NCBI RefSeq assembly: GCF_008831285.2
Contig: NC_045138.2
Location: 26,073,934-26,137,933, forward strand
Reading direction: 5' to 3'
DNA: 64,000 nt
DNA from: Nymphaea colorata
Lineage: Eukaryota; Streptophyta; Magnoliopsida; Nymphaeales; Nymphaeaceae
The translations under genes and the position numbers were made by a program. This document shows, one piece after another, positions 53,355 through 63,933 of this stretch. Within the stretch, counting starts at the first letter, position 1. Every line of letters starts with the position of its first letter. Below the pieces are notes generated by a model. The model did no database searches, was not told where the DNA came from, and worked only from the letters and a program-made list of their open reading frames with translations.

Positions 53355-56228
53355 CATACACATATGTTACCATACATATTATATATAAATATGTCAATGT
53401 TATAAACAAACTAAAAAGACTATTACACACATGTATATTTTATGTGAAAAAAAATTTGTCAAATCCAGGCCCAGTCAACAAGTTCATCCAGCGAGTCAAA
53501 TTTTCTATGAGTCAAATCCCAAGACACTACGTTTCAAAACATTGGAGCAAAAAGAAAAGATGTAGATTCCTTAAGAAGGGTAGAATCTAACACTCCATGA
53601 ATGTGGAAAGACTCAAAAATAATCGTATAAAAAATTTTCCGAAATCTTCAGGTGTTTACATACCTAGATGCCATACCATTATCCTTGTTCATATACTTTC
53701 TAGTGCAAATTAAAGCTACCAATGTAGTAGGTTGGGATCTGATAAACCATATACTGAGTCAGCTGTGGGTCCACTGGCATCCACATTCCACAACTGAGGG
53801 CATCCAAGACACATCCACACACACAGCATGCATGAGATAGATGTTTGCGCATTTATGTGTTCAAAATTCAAAAACCAACATGATTAGAAAAAAAAATAAT
53901 GAACAGAAATTTAAGCCATGATGGTTAGGAAATGTTGAATAACTAAATTCAAACTGGGAATTTCTATTTACATAACGATATGAATTCTAAATGAAAGAAA
54001 TAGAAAATAGGAACTGAAACATGGAGAACAAATACAGCATTAAGCAAAGAGAATGAAGTGGAGAACTAATGAACCAACACAGAAAAGCAAAAGGCATGCC
54101 ATTACCTTTCGTTGAGTTAGCACTTAGCAAGATCACATTTTTAATATATCCCACAAACTAAGAATGTCTAAATAGAGTTTCTAAAGAAACTTGAGAGATT
54201 AAAATTCCAGAAATGCCTTATCATGAGAAGACCATGTGGAAGACAACCATCACATGAAACTTAAGTAGAAGTCATCTGTACTTACAATCTTATTGTGAAA
54301 ATTTGGAAAGAGATCATATAACTTCAGGATCATAGTGGACATTTCTTGGTCTAACAAGTGATTATAGAGAGAAGGATAGAAGGTGTACTTAAAGCATATT
54401 CAAGCTGACCTCTTAATTTGCAGATTCTCTTTCACAGAGAGATATCGTTTCCAATAACCAGAAGTTGATTTATGTGAAGCTTTTTTGGGTCCACCAATAA
54501 ATGCCCTAACAACAAATTCCTCACATCTTTCCCTGCCAAAAGATATCACTATCTCAGTTATACCTTAAAAACGAAAACCAGAAAAGAAGATAACAATAAT
54601 TCAAGAAAACTTTTATTCTTTAAATTATGGACAGCATTGCTTTCAAAGGTGTTCTCCATGACAAAACTAAAAAAAAAAAAAAAAGAAACCACCGACTTCT
54701 CTAAGAGAGAAGGTAAAAGATTCAGCGACACAACATACTTTCCATTATAACCTGATAGCCAATTTAGGTAAGCAGCACCAATATAAACATTTACAAATGG
54801 CCTGTATAGCATGTCAGGCTTCCCCTCAATATCATATGCTCTGAAGCCCAAGTCCCTACAAGGAGTTGGCAGCGGGTCAGCAACATAAAAAGCGTAATTA
54901 TCAATCAAACCAACCCTCTAAGAACAACGAAGTAGTTCAGTATATACTTAAAGATCCATTCTGCAGTAGCTGGTAGGATTCCCATAAGTCCAATACTGAC
55001 ATTCTTTGTTTTCCGATCATAGCTTTCTGCAAGAGGCTGCCTACTACTCCCTATTTCAGATATAGCACAGATCATATCCTGCGACATGGCTACCCAGTTA
55101 AATTGGCAGGAAAACAATCAAGCTCTGAATTTTACCAAAGACCAATGCGATCATACAATAGATATAAAAACAATAATCATGAATTATGATAAAAAAATGC
55201 CTGTTGTGCCTGTGCATGGTCTACATGCAGGCGTGCATTTGGCATCGATGTGGGCATGCATATACAAGATCATGCCCTATTTTCATCATTTTTTCTAGTT
55301 AGTGTTAATAGTAAACGATTAGTTCAACTCTGAGGTACTACAATCCTTTACAAATTTATCAATTAATGCTTCAAATAACAGACTCGAGAAATTAAACAAA
55401 TAATTATGGTCGAGGGGCTTCGCAAGGCTACTTTCCAACACATCCTAAGATAACGTGACAAAAAAGCAGAAGAAGAAAGTCAACTTACTGTATCAACATG
55501 AGAACTAAAATGCCTACGAACAATAATACCGGCAACAGCCTGCAAGACCAAGGGACCCACGTTAAAACAAGATACGCTGCACAAACATAGCATCTGAAAA
55601 CCCTGCAGCAATCAGCTGCGACCGTGAAAAACTTTGTTTCCTTTTTTCTTCGAGAACAAGGGAAATCGCCAAGTCATTTCGAATATATTGGACATACCCA
55701 CTTAGAAATGCACGGGTACCATGTCCAGTTCCATTCCCTAAGCAAACCTTCTCGAGGCCCTCTAAGAAAATTTGTGCATTGCTTTGGACCCGTGGAGAAA
55801 AATGCATAATCAAACACTAAACCGTATACCTTCCTCCACTTGGAAGCATTAGGCCGACTGACCTAAGCCTCGCAGGATTACATTCAATTTCATCTGGAAT
55901 TCATTCTACGTGTAATCTGCATAGTAATGTAACATCTGTCGACAAGAACGCATGATTTCTCACTCCTGTTACTGGTTTTCTAGAAAAATCGTCACGTCTA
56001 ATGGGTGGCTACCAGAAACACGGAAGAAGCTAGGAAATGGGAAATTTGGTGGTTTACCTTCATCTCGGTCTGTGTGAGGTAAACTTGGCCGTCGGGGTCC
56101 CTGGAGAGGTGGACCTTGCGACCTTTGGTCTCCCCGACGCTAATCCACTCGTCACTGACGCGGGTATCCATCCACATTTCCTCCATGTCGTCAGCATCCA
56201 CGCAATCGTCCCAGTATTTGAACGACAT
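47773..56228 (-). CDS. Plant lytic-transglycosylase (SLT/lysozyme-like) protein with internal duplication, 11 exons, 413 aa
   Basis: Exons (transcript order): 56228-56058, 55539-55489, 55078-54948, 54855-54739, 54532-54410, 52426-52350, 50642-50473, 49308-49255, 49016-48907, 48096-47983, 47896-47773 (TAA). All GT-AG; the frame closes over 414 codons. The protein is two copies of one module. Module 1 (1-~200): YWDDCVDADDMEEMW, HLSRDPDGQVYLTQTEMK, AVAGIIVRRHF, AISE with E82, GLMGILPATAEW at 104-115, GAAYLNWLS, EFVVRAFIGGPKKA. Module 2 (~235-413): YWDSKASKEDMEELW, VRFSLDSNKRPYLSRVEVK, AVADITISRHF, ALAE with E306, GIMGIGYPTALW, GAAYVLWLS, EFIVQAYLRGPENV. The Glu plus GLMG..PATA pattern resembles bacterial SLT domains that cleave peptidoglycan. 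There is no signal peptide, so it is probably intracellular. The plant substrate and function are unknown. Exon phases are conserved between modules. Family: sure; enzymatic activity: inference. Confidence 0.9.
49410..49450. repeat. (GA)n microsatellite in SLT-like gene intron
   Basis: About 41 bp of perfect GA in the 1.2-kb intron between exons 7 and 8. On the transcript it is a CU tract about 100 bases before the acceptor of exon 8. Confidence 0.92.
49781..49803. repeat. Perfect 23-bp palindrome (GACTCGGCTGA arms)
   Basis: Two 11-base arms, GACTCGGCTGA and TCAGCCGAGTC, flank a single central G. It lies in the same SLT-gene intron, at the edge of a segment with TGGGTC/GGGTCC words. ACTCGGCTGAGTC-type sequences recur in plant MITEs, so this may be a transposon core rather than a regulatory site. 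Confidence 0.6.
53115..53545. mobile_element. Possible MITE in SLT-like gene intron
   Basis: Left edge AGTGTTTAAAAACTC with ACTCAGTTGACTCAATGACTTGG just inside (written as two parts: ACTCAGTTGACTCA, ATGACTTGG). Right edge GAGTCAAATCCCAAGACACT then ACGTTTCAAAACATTGG, roughly the inverse of the left. A (CA)n run sits inside at 53323-53348. The ends match imperfectly and no duplication was defined, so this is tentative. It lies in the 1.9-kb intron between exons 5 and 6. Confidence 0.35.
53323..53348. repeat. (CA)n microsatellite
   Basis: About 26 bp of alternating CA, followed by TATA/CATA-rich sequence, within an intron of the SLT-like gene. Confidence 0.88.
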
Positions 56229-57660
56229 CCTCTCTCTCTCTAACCACGGAATGAATCCTGCTCACCCCTCAATAACACTCACCAACCCCCGAATAGCGCT
56301 CATCAATCAATACAAATCCTTCGTTTCCTCAAACCCTGAAATGAAGGATCAAAGGGAAGAAGACCAATGGATGGAACCAACAATCAAAAGCTGGCATGAT
56401 TAAGATCAAGATGGCCAGGAATGGATGCAAACACAAAGACAGTCCCTGAGAGGAGGGAGTTGCGCATTTATTTTTGGGGGGCAATAATTTTTCAGTTGGC
56501 AAGCAACTTTTCCAGCGACACCCACAAGGCCTCAGCGTGAAGAAGACGCGCTCGAGCGCGCGCACAAGCAAGAGATGCCAATCTTAGTAAAAGAGAGAGA
56601 ATGATAATCGTTCTTGCCATTCTTAGCTGGAAATTCACGACCATAATTACCGGCCATTTAAAGCAAAACCAAGATCTAGGTTCCTTCTTTATGGTAGCGA
56701 GCGCGTCTTCTACCATCGCGTTTTCTCTTTCCATTTCTTATTTATTTCTCTGTTTATTTATTTATTTAAGAGCATTCATCACATGATTATCACCTTATCT
56801 TCCGCAAACAAACGTGGTGGTTCTCAAAATGGGTGGCTTAAAGCTTTTAATGGGCAAGCGAGTAGAAGCGTTTCATCATACCTCCTGGAAGAGAAGAGAG
56901 TCGAAACTTACTTTCATCCAACCCTTTTTTTTTTCAGTCTTGTTTAGTGGTTCGAAATACTGACTCCGCTGTATTTCAATTCGAACGTCAAGTAGGCCTT
57001 TTTTTACAGCATAAAAGAATTGACGACTTTAAGATAAACCAGAAATGACATGTAAATTGCTTGATTTCAAACAAAGTAACCGATAATCAGATTGCAAGAA
57101 GTTTGGTAAGATCCGAAAAGCAATATTCTAATAGTTTGCACTCATACTTGGCATGAATATTCATGTCCAACCACAAGTTTCTTTAAAAAGATAAATTGTT
57201 AATTTAAATACTGTAACTGCCACAGCGGTTCACGTTTGGCAGCAGTATTGACGTTAACATTGTGTCTTGAGGCTTAAATATGCTGTAATAAAGTCTGTAA
57301 TTGGTAACGGATCTACAATTCATTTCATGTTAAAAATAACAAAATTGTTATCAAAATAAAGCGACATGTGATCCTCTCTCACTCACGTACAAGCATTCAC
57401 AAATATAATTTCCAGATCAATGCTGCAAAGAAGTGACATTCTGTGCCCCCGTGCCCCTCCCCCTTGGAGCTCAAAAAGCATGATTTTGGACTTTTTTACT
57501 GTTCACAAGAGTAATGCATTGGGCCGTAACAACTCCCACAAGTTTCATAACATAAACTCCCTTGAAATGGACCGCCTTACTGCTCCATGTGCTAGAGGAT
57601 CAGTAAGCATAGATATAGTTGGGCTGTCCAAATCGATGAAACAGTTAAAAGGAACCATGG

Positions 57661-58099
57661 AGCAGTTGCTTTTCCTGCTTTTTGCATGATTTTGTGATTT
57701 GATGAGGTTGGTAAGAGGGGCTGTCAAGTTGATCATCTGATGAGATAAGTTTCTTTCTGATTAGTTGCTTTTTCCTGCGGATTGCATCATTTTTGAGTTC
57801 GGTTAGAGAGCATGATGAGACAGGTTTTCTTTTTGGTAACTAGAGAGCAGTTGCTTTTTCCTGCTTGCTGGATCATCTTGTGATCTGATGAGTTTGGTCA
57901 GGGGGGTTGTCGAACTATGTTAAGACAAATAAGTAGATCATATGATGAGATTAGCTTCTCTTTCATAACTGGAGAGTAGTTACTTTTCATGCTGTCTGCA
58001 TCATCTTGTGATTAGGTGAGTTTGGTAAGTGGGGTTGTCAAACACAGTAAAGCCAAATAAGTAGTACATATGATGAGTTAAGTTCTTATTTATAACTTT
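57661..58099. repeat. Diverged tandem repeat, four ~85-125-bp units
   Basis: Units begin with AGYAGTTGCTTTTTCCTGC or a close variant at about 57661, 57763, 57845 and 57974. Each continues with TGCATCATCTTGTGATYTGATGAG (split: TGCATCATCTTGTGAT, CTGATGAG), GGTAAGNGGGGTTGTC and, in units 3 and 4, CAAATAAGTAG then ATATGATGAG. Units 3 and 4 are the most alike; unit 2 is shortened. Non-coding. Confidence 0.8.
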
Positions 58100-58599
58100 C
58101 TTCACTCAATACATATACATGAAGAATTGAAATCAGTCAGTTACCTTTGTGGCCATACGGTTATTTTTTTAAATTTTGTATCGTCGATTAGTTGCTTGAC
58201 TATGTCCTTTGCAATAGAATACATTTTGGGACAGTTTTTGGCTGCACAAAACAAAAGGAACCATTCAAGCCACTGAACTAGCTGATTGATTTCAATTTAT
58301 AACATGTATATGTATATATTATTTGCAAAATTTTCTTAATTTGTAAATGAGATCTGGATAATTAATTGGGAGCCCATATAAAAATGGCATTTATGCGCCT
58401 AATTAATACTATAGAAGTTTAGTAATCATTTGTCAGATTTTTTTTGGAATATAAAACCCATCTTATATTTCTAAAAAGCATGTTTTTTGTATTGATTTTC
58501 TTGATTTTGGATGTAAAGAAGTAAAAGAACACATCTAGGTTACCGATTTTACATAAAAAGTGTAGAAATACGTGAATGGAATAAGAATAACCGGTCTTG

Positions 58600-60150
58600 A
58601 CTCTTGTTTTGTCTTTTTTTTTTTTTTTTGGTTTCCAGCGACGGAAAGACGGAACGCCGCGTCGCGCCAAAACTCCTGCCATTAGCTTCCCGCCATTGAC
58701 GAAGCTCAAGGTATGCGCTACCTTCTCTTTCTTCTTCCTCTTCTGTCATATGCTTTGTTCTTCAGCTTCCTGTACAGCCTGTCCTCCCCTCTTCATCTGC
58801 GACACCCAAAACGATATTGGGTTTGAGTTTCGCCGGAAAGTCAAATATTCTTATTTTGCCTATATCGCCTGCCATTTGGTTCATTCTTCTACTCCGCAAC
58901 CAATCCACCGGCAGGTAGTGTTGTTTTTCTGCAACTTCTTCTTCCTCTGGTACATGCCATTGTTGGTAACTGAAGGGGAAAAGAGGGAGAGTTTTCTGGT
59001 GGGTGCCGCGTACATATTCGCGACGTCTACACAGTTCTCTTCAGCTCCTGGAGTTTCCGACTGTTTTCTCGTTGGTTTTTCTAGTCGACTATGTCGTAAA
59101 TCATTATAGCTTTGCTGCATTTGTTCTTCTCTGTTTTTTCTGTTCCTTTTCAGATCGTTTGTTGCTATCCATTGGATTTCCTTCTCTGCAACTGATCTCT
59201 CTTAAATGGCCTCCATAGTTGTTTACGTGGGCAAATCCTCTGATCTCTTTTAGCTGCGGTGATTTACTGAGGTTGGGAAAGAAATGCTTGAGAAGCTCCA
59301 GGCAAAGCTTAAGCTTTCCTTAATCTTGATCATTCCTTTCAATGCGGAATCGACGTACAACAAATCAAGCCAGCTAGTTGATAGATTGACATTAATTTTC
59401 TTGAGGCAAATAAATGAAGGCCTGAAAGGATACCATCCTCCAAAAGCTTATCGTGTTTGCTCGCTCTCAAAAAGTATATTGGTTTCATGAATCTCTCATA
59501 TTAAAATCTACATGGTTGTGTATTTTGCAGTTGCTTCTGACTTCACAAGTCTCCTATCTGCAAAGAAGCCTGAGAAGTGCAATATCATTTCTTCATAGAA
59601 GGAATGGTTGCTCACGTTGGCTACGATTGCAAGTGAGTCAAACTGAAGACAGACATCCCCAAGGATTAAATTTATATTGAAGTAGGTTTGCAACGGAAAC
59701 ATGTAGTAGTCTTGTTATTATCTTTTTCCTTGTTGGTAGCAGGCATTTGCATAAATCTTTTTCTTCGATTCATCGGTGAAATTTATCCAAGCAGAGTCGC
59801 AGACTTCTACATCATCTCCTGGTGCTTTGCTTGATGTGGAATGGTGGGATTCTCTTTGGCTGATAGTACAGAAATATTGCCTACGGTAATTCAAGTTTTG
59901 GTCATATCCTTGATTTTCCAGAGGTACTGACTTCTTTTTCAGTGCGTTCAGCTCGTGATGATCTCAGTGCAGAAAATGAGGAACAATGTGTGTGTGTATG
60001 GGAGTGGCGACTGCCCAATGCAACAGTGTGCGATGCACTTTTCGTTCAATATTATTTTAAACTTAGACCTGCATACCTACTCTTCTCCCCTCACTCCCTG
60101 GCTTTTAATGTACATAGATTGGATACACTTAATCACCAAACCGAGTTTTA
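58600..60150 (+). other. Unresolved possible transcription unit or gene relic
   Basis: There are splice-like motifs: TTTCCAG before 58639, AAGCTCAAG|GTATGC at about 58709, and CTTTTCAG before about 59153. An open stretch at about 59270-59490 reads GKEMLEKLQAKLKLSLILII and ends with YHPPKAYRVC. Another at 59795-59880 reads SSPGALLDVEWWDSLWL. I recognise no family, and no gene model joins these pieces without stops. It may be a UTR-rich gene, a noncoding RNA or a pseudogene. Confidence 0.2.
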
Positions 60151-60860
60151 ATCCTCTGGATATGATAAAACAAACAGATTTAGATTTTGTGTTGTCATAT
60201 AATCAGATTCGTACTTAGGTCTTATATCTGACTAGAATCTGATAAGGCCCTACGCGCTTATATACAAAGATTAGGTATTATGCTAATTGAGTGCAAAAAC
60301 GATTTATAATAGGGTTCAAATGAGAGCCTCACTACACAGGATCCAATTAACTCAAATTCAGGAAAAAACTGAATTCTACCCACATCCGAACTCTTTACAT
60401 CCTTATTTGTGATCCTGCTCTCTTTCTCCTAACAGTCGAACAAAAATCGAAGAATTTGGACCATTTTCTTATCATTTAAAAAAATCTTCTTCACATAAAA
60501 TATTTATTAATTATTTCTATAGAAATAAAATAAAGAAACCCAGTTTGGGCGGACGTTGAAATATGATTTCTGTCAGCAAAAGAGATACAATGTGGAAACC
60601 TATAGTGACAATGCTGCATAAATTTATGACTAAAAGGTCTACGGTTGCAAATTAGGTGGATTTAGTAAGAGGTTTTTATCAATTTTTAGTTGTACCAAGA
60701 AAAAGGATTCCAATCTAAGGTGGGATGGAACATGTTTAGCAATCTAAGATTCCATCTATTTGCATTTACTCGTAATTGCAACAGTTAATATCAGGTAAAC
60801 ATGAAGATTAATTCTACTGTTCAAGTGCTCTATGTTCAAGTGAGAGCAGAAGCTCCCTTC

Positions 60861-60988
60861 GACTTTTACCAAACGGATTCGACTTCAAAATTTGAAAATG
60901 ACGGAGTTGAACCAAGACTTCTTGCCAGAGTTGTACCAAGACTTTTACCAAACGGATACGACTTCAAAATTTGAAAATAACGGAGTTG
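60861..60988. repeat. 49-bp direct repeat, 79-bp offset
   Basis: Copies at 60861-60909 and 60940-60988 read GACTTTTACCAAACGGATWC then GACTTCAAAATTTGAAAATRA and CGGAGTTG; only two bases differ. The 30-bp spacer also repeats ACCAAGACTT. A recent local duplication about 1 kb upstream of the defensin gene. Confidence 0.88.
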
Positions 60989-61897
60989 GGGGCTGTGCAC
61001 ATGCTTATCCAGTTCAAGTGTCCGTTGAGATATAAGGATGTTCAGACTTCGTGCCAGCAGGTTCCTTCGACCTTCGTGAGCTAACATGTAATGAAGAAAG
61101 AGACAAAAGATTACTGTTTTGGCACCAGTGAACAGAACCCGTCAGAACTTGTGGACAAATCTCAAATTCCAAGGACGACCGTGAAACGGACCACGTCGGT
61201 GGAATGCCGGCTTCGAGGCACACCATGCCTTCTAAAGTTTATAAAAGAAAAGCCATCAACAAAGAGGGTCTGTGGATTAAGAGTTCTTAAAGCACCATCA
61301 TCAGTAACTGAAAGGGACAGAAAAAATGATGGACGAAGCAGAAGCAGGAAAGTGAATTCTTTGAAGTATTTTTACATTAGCACAAAATGACGAGGTTCAG
61401 GAAAATGGTGTGAAGCGGATGCAGAGAAATAATAAGAATCGGATTCTCCGCAACGTGACAAGGTGTTTCATGCTGTCACTGCTACCGATAGATGACCTTT
61501 GTGTGCTGTCTGGCGTCTGCTCTGTGAAAAGAATTGACGATTATAACTTTTTCTTCTTCTGTTGATGAAAAAAATTATACTACATGGCTACTAACTGCAA
61601 TTTCTTTTCAAATGTACAAATTCTTCATTCTTCAGCGAAAATTTCACCCTGAGTCAAGTACAAGTACAAGGTGAAATTTCAAGAGATGCGGCTTCGTGGA
61701 AGTTACCACGAGATCTGGACTCCGATTTCACCATGGGTAGTTCTTCGTCTCTGTTTTTACCACGAGGCACCACCAACATTGGAAATCGAGACCACCAACT
61801 TCAGCCAACTTCTAAGGCCCTTTACTCTCTGCTGCTGCTCACGTCCCACTTGCTTCTTGGTTTCTTCCCTCTTTTTGTCCCTCTCCCAACCTTTGCC

Positions 61898-61905
61898 TAT
61901 AAATA
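61898..61905 (+). promoter_or_regulatory. TATA box of the defensin gene
   Basis: TATAAATA at 61898-61905 stands 43 bp before the start codon at 61949, preceded by a CT-rich stretch. This leaves a 5' UTR of about 10-20 bases if initiation is ~30 bp downstream. The strong canonical box fits a gene with high or inducible expression. Confidence 0.75.
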
Positions 61906-61948
61906 CGACTTCATTCGAGGCCTCCCCACACTTCAAAGTGAAGAGAAA

Positions 61949-62288
61949 ATGGAGATGAAGAAGAGCGTCCTCCCAGTTCTGTTGCTCTTGCTGCTGTTGG
62001 TGGCCACACCTAGTGGGGCTCCTTCTCTTCATCACTCGCACTGGTGTTTCAGTCCAGTTTGCTAATCAACTCTTTTTTGATCGCTTTGTCCTAACAACTC
62101 GTGTTCTATGTGTGTTTGCAGATATGACGAACACTGCAGAAGCAAGAACGTGCGAGTCGCAGAGCCACCAGTTCAAGGGCCGCTGCTTTAGCGACCACAA
62201 CTGCGGTATGGTGTGCAAGACCGAGGGCTTCTTCGGGGGCAAATGCAGAGGCTTTCGTGGGAGATGCTTCTGCACTAAACCGTGTTAG
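61949..62288 (+). CDS. Plant defensin (gamma-thionin family), 2 exons, 76 aa
   Basis: Exons 61949-62012 and 62122-62288; the intron is GT-AG (phase 1). Residues 1-21 form a Leu-rich secretion signal ([20 protein letters not shown]), then a short linker. The mature part starts at [12 protein letters not shown] (residue 30) and is 47 residues long, with eight cysteines spaced C-x10-C-x5-C-x3-C-x9-C-x6-C-x-C-x3-C. That is the plant defensin cysteine-stabilised alpha-beta fold, with the gamma-core [11 protein letters not shown]. The peptide is strongly cationic. Family members are secreted and act mainly against fungi, some as enzyme inhibitors or metal-tolerance factors; the target here is unknown. 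The intron position near the end of the signal sequence is typical of the family. All cysteines are present, so the gene looks functional. Confidence 0.95.
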
Positions 62289-62812
62289 AGGAGATCTCCT
62301 GATGTGAAGCACACGTCTCCCTAGGACTAGTGGACTGCTTACTTCTTAAGTTCTGGAGAGTTTGGTTGATGTCTGATGTTGGTCGAGTCTTCCTGTCACC
62401 ATCGTGGCCTTTCTTGTTGCGTTTTCATCTTGTGCTTCTCATTTTGAATAACAGATCTCTTGGTGTCTATCTATAATATGAGCGTCTTATTTCATTTCAA
62501 GAAGTTGTTTTATCCAAGTGAGATTGACCAATTTAAGAGAGAGAGAGAGCACATTACCCTTTCTTAAGAAAGCTGTCATATGCACGAAACATATCCTTAT
62601 CCTTGGTGAGCAACATTTTCTACAAAGTTCTCCAAGCATAATGCAACTATAGTATGCGAAGATACGCTTCAAAGAGCTTGAGTCAACTATTTCTCTCCCA
62701 TTCTCATTCACTCACCACAACAGCAAAAGCAGCAGAAGACAAAAAAAAAAAAAAAAATCTAATTCACCATTCGCCACAGCAGCAAAAAGAACCAGAAGAC
62801 AAAGAACTCTAA
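62289..62812. other. 3' intergenic gap between convergent defensin and F-box genes
   Basis: About 520 bp holding both 3' UTRs. It contains a short GA run near 62539-62550, a poly(A) run near 62742-62757 and two similar segments with CACCACAACAGCAAAAGCAGCAGAAGAC-like sequence (62713-62740; GCCACAGCAGCAAAAAGAACCAGAAGAC at 62773-62800 in parts). No gene is seen. Confidence 0.5.
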
Positions 62813-63933
62813 TCACTGATCCCCATCATCCGAATAAGGAGCATGTATGTCTTCCATTACGTCCAGAATGGAGCTCGATTCTGCCGGCAAGCTTAAGCCT
62901 GTTCTATTTCTGTCTACAGGTTCAGCCCCTTGATAGGGGTGAGACGCAATGCCTCGCAGCCGGCTTATGGCCCTCATTACCCCTAGATCACGAAGCTTTT
63001 TCTTAGACAAGTCCTGTAGGATGTTGTCACCTAGCCCTATCGTATTTTCAATCTCGCATTCATCAAGGTCGCTGATCGACAGAGCAAAAATACAGATTTT
63101 CCAACGTATGGACATGAAACTACACCGGTTGAACTTGACTTGTCTCGCATTCGATATGTCAAGGGACTTAAGGCCCCCCCGGCACCGCTCCAGAACCAGC
63201 TGCAATGCTTCATGGCAAAAGCTACAGTAAGAGAGATCAAGGTGTCGAAGATTCGGAAGATGATTGACAATGGCAGAAGCTATATCCACGGTAACGTTCC
63301 CCAGAACTTTCAATCTAGTGAAGTCCTTGCAAACAGCATTGATCTGCTTCAACAGCTCGCTGGAAATGGCTCCATCATCAACTTCCATGCTCCGTAGCTT
63401 GGTACATTTGCTGATTGCCAGGCTGAATTCTTCAGCATACAGAACTTTGGGACAGAGCAAGGAGAGGTGCTCGATGTTCGGACAACTACAGAAAAAGAAG
63501 AAACGCAAACCAGTGGCTATAATAGCATGTAACTAGAGGGAAACTTCAGTGATTGAGTTCCCCAATGAAGAAAAGCAAAACATGGTAAACTGTAAAGGCG
63601 TCAGGTTTACCTGTTGGCGAGGCACAGCAGGTCGCTAGACTGCCATTCCATTTCCGGAAATTTGATGGACACCATTGATTGCCTGCTCTGAGAAATTGCG
63701 AAGGCGAGCGCCTGGTGGAAGGGGGCGGAGCCTTGGTGGACGGAGCAGATCCTAGGAGAGATGCGGTACCAGTACTGAAGGAAGTCCAAGTGTTGCCAGC
63801 AGGAAGGGTCCTTTGAGGCCTCGCGCCAATGCTTGCACACGGCCGGCACTCCGATCACGAGGTCGTCGAACCTTACCCTCTTGAAAACGTTCACTAGGAT
63901 ATCGATCGGAAGATCTTCCCACCCTTTTCTCAT
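62813..63933 (-). CDS. F-box/LRR protein, 2 exons, 331 aa (5' end uncertain)
   Basis: Exons 63933-63611 and 63485-62813 (stop at 62813-62815); junction GT-AG and in frame. The F-box is at residues ~5-46: WEDLPIDILVNVFKRVRFDD, then VCKHWREASKDPSCW. Leucine-rich repeats follow: CPNIEHLSLLCP, CTKLRSMEVDDG, FTRLKVLGNV, LPNLRHLDLSYCSF, LKSLDISNA. The F-box binds SKP1 in SCF ubiquitin ligases and the LRRs select the substrate; the target is unknown. It resembles the Arabidopsis F-box/LRR group that includes At3g48880 (from memory). TTGCAG directly precedes ATG 63933, so the exon may begin there, with an upstream noncoding or coding exon beyond the window edge. The stretch around VKFNRCSFMSIRWKICIFAL (62.95-63.15 kb) breaks the LRR pattern; a 54-bp in-frame piece has GT...AG ends but is too short for a normal plant intron. 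Confidence 0.85.

Larger units (their letters stand above)
56229..61948. other. Interval without a confident gene, between SLT-like gene and defensin
   Basis: The first few hundred bases are promoter/5' UTR of the minus-strand SLT-like gene. A four-unit tandem array lies at 57661-58099 and a 49-bp direct repeat at 60861-60988. The part 58600-60150 has several open stretches and splice-like sites but no recognisable domain (listed separately). The last ~300 bp are the defensin promoter. Confidence 0.5.

Noticed and set aside
47773-56228. SLT-like gene as bacterial contamination or recent horizontal transfer
   Set aside because: It has ten spliceosomal introns totalling over 7 kb, plant-like composition and intronic plant repeats, so it is a resident plant gene.
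57661-58099. Regularly spaced repeats that could suggest a CRISPR-like array
   Set aside because: Units are long, diverged and directly adjacent, without uniform unique spacers, and the DNA is plant nuclear.
58597-59109. 170-codon plus-strand open frame
   Set aside because: Starts in a poly-T run and crosses likely splice sites. The translation is Phe/Ser/Cys-rich without domain features, so I kept only the region-level note.
63007-63160. Short intron inside the F-box second exon (54 bp with GT...AG ends)
   Set aside because: Shorter than the usual minimum for plant introns, and the frame is open through it. Kept as exon, with the odd segment noted.
63730-63745. GGGGGCGGAGCC word in the F-box exon, similar to the MITE terminus
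   Set aside because: It lies within intact coding sequence with no partner terminus at ~190 bp, so chance similarity.
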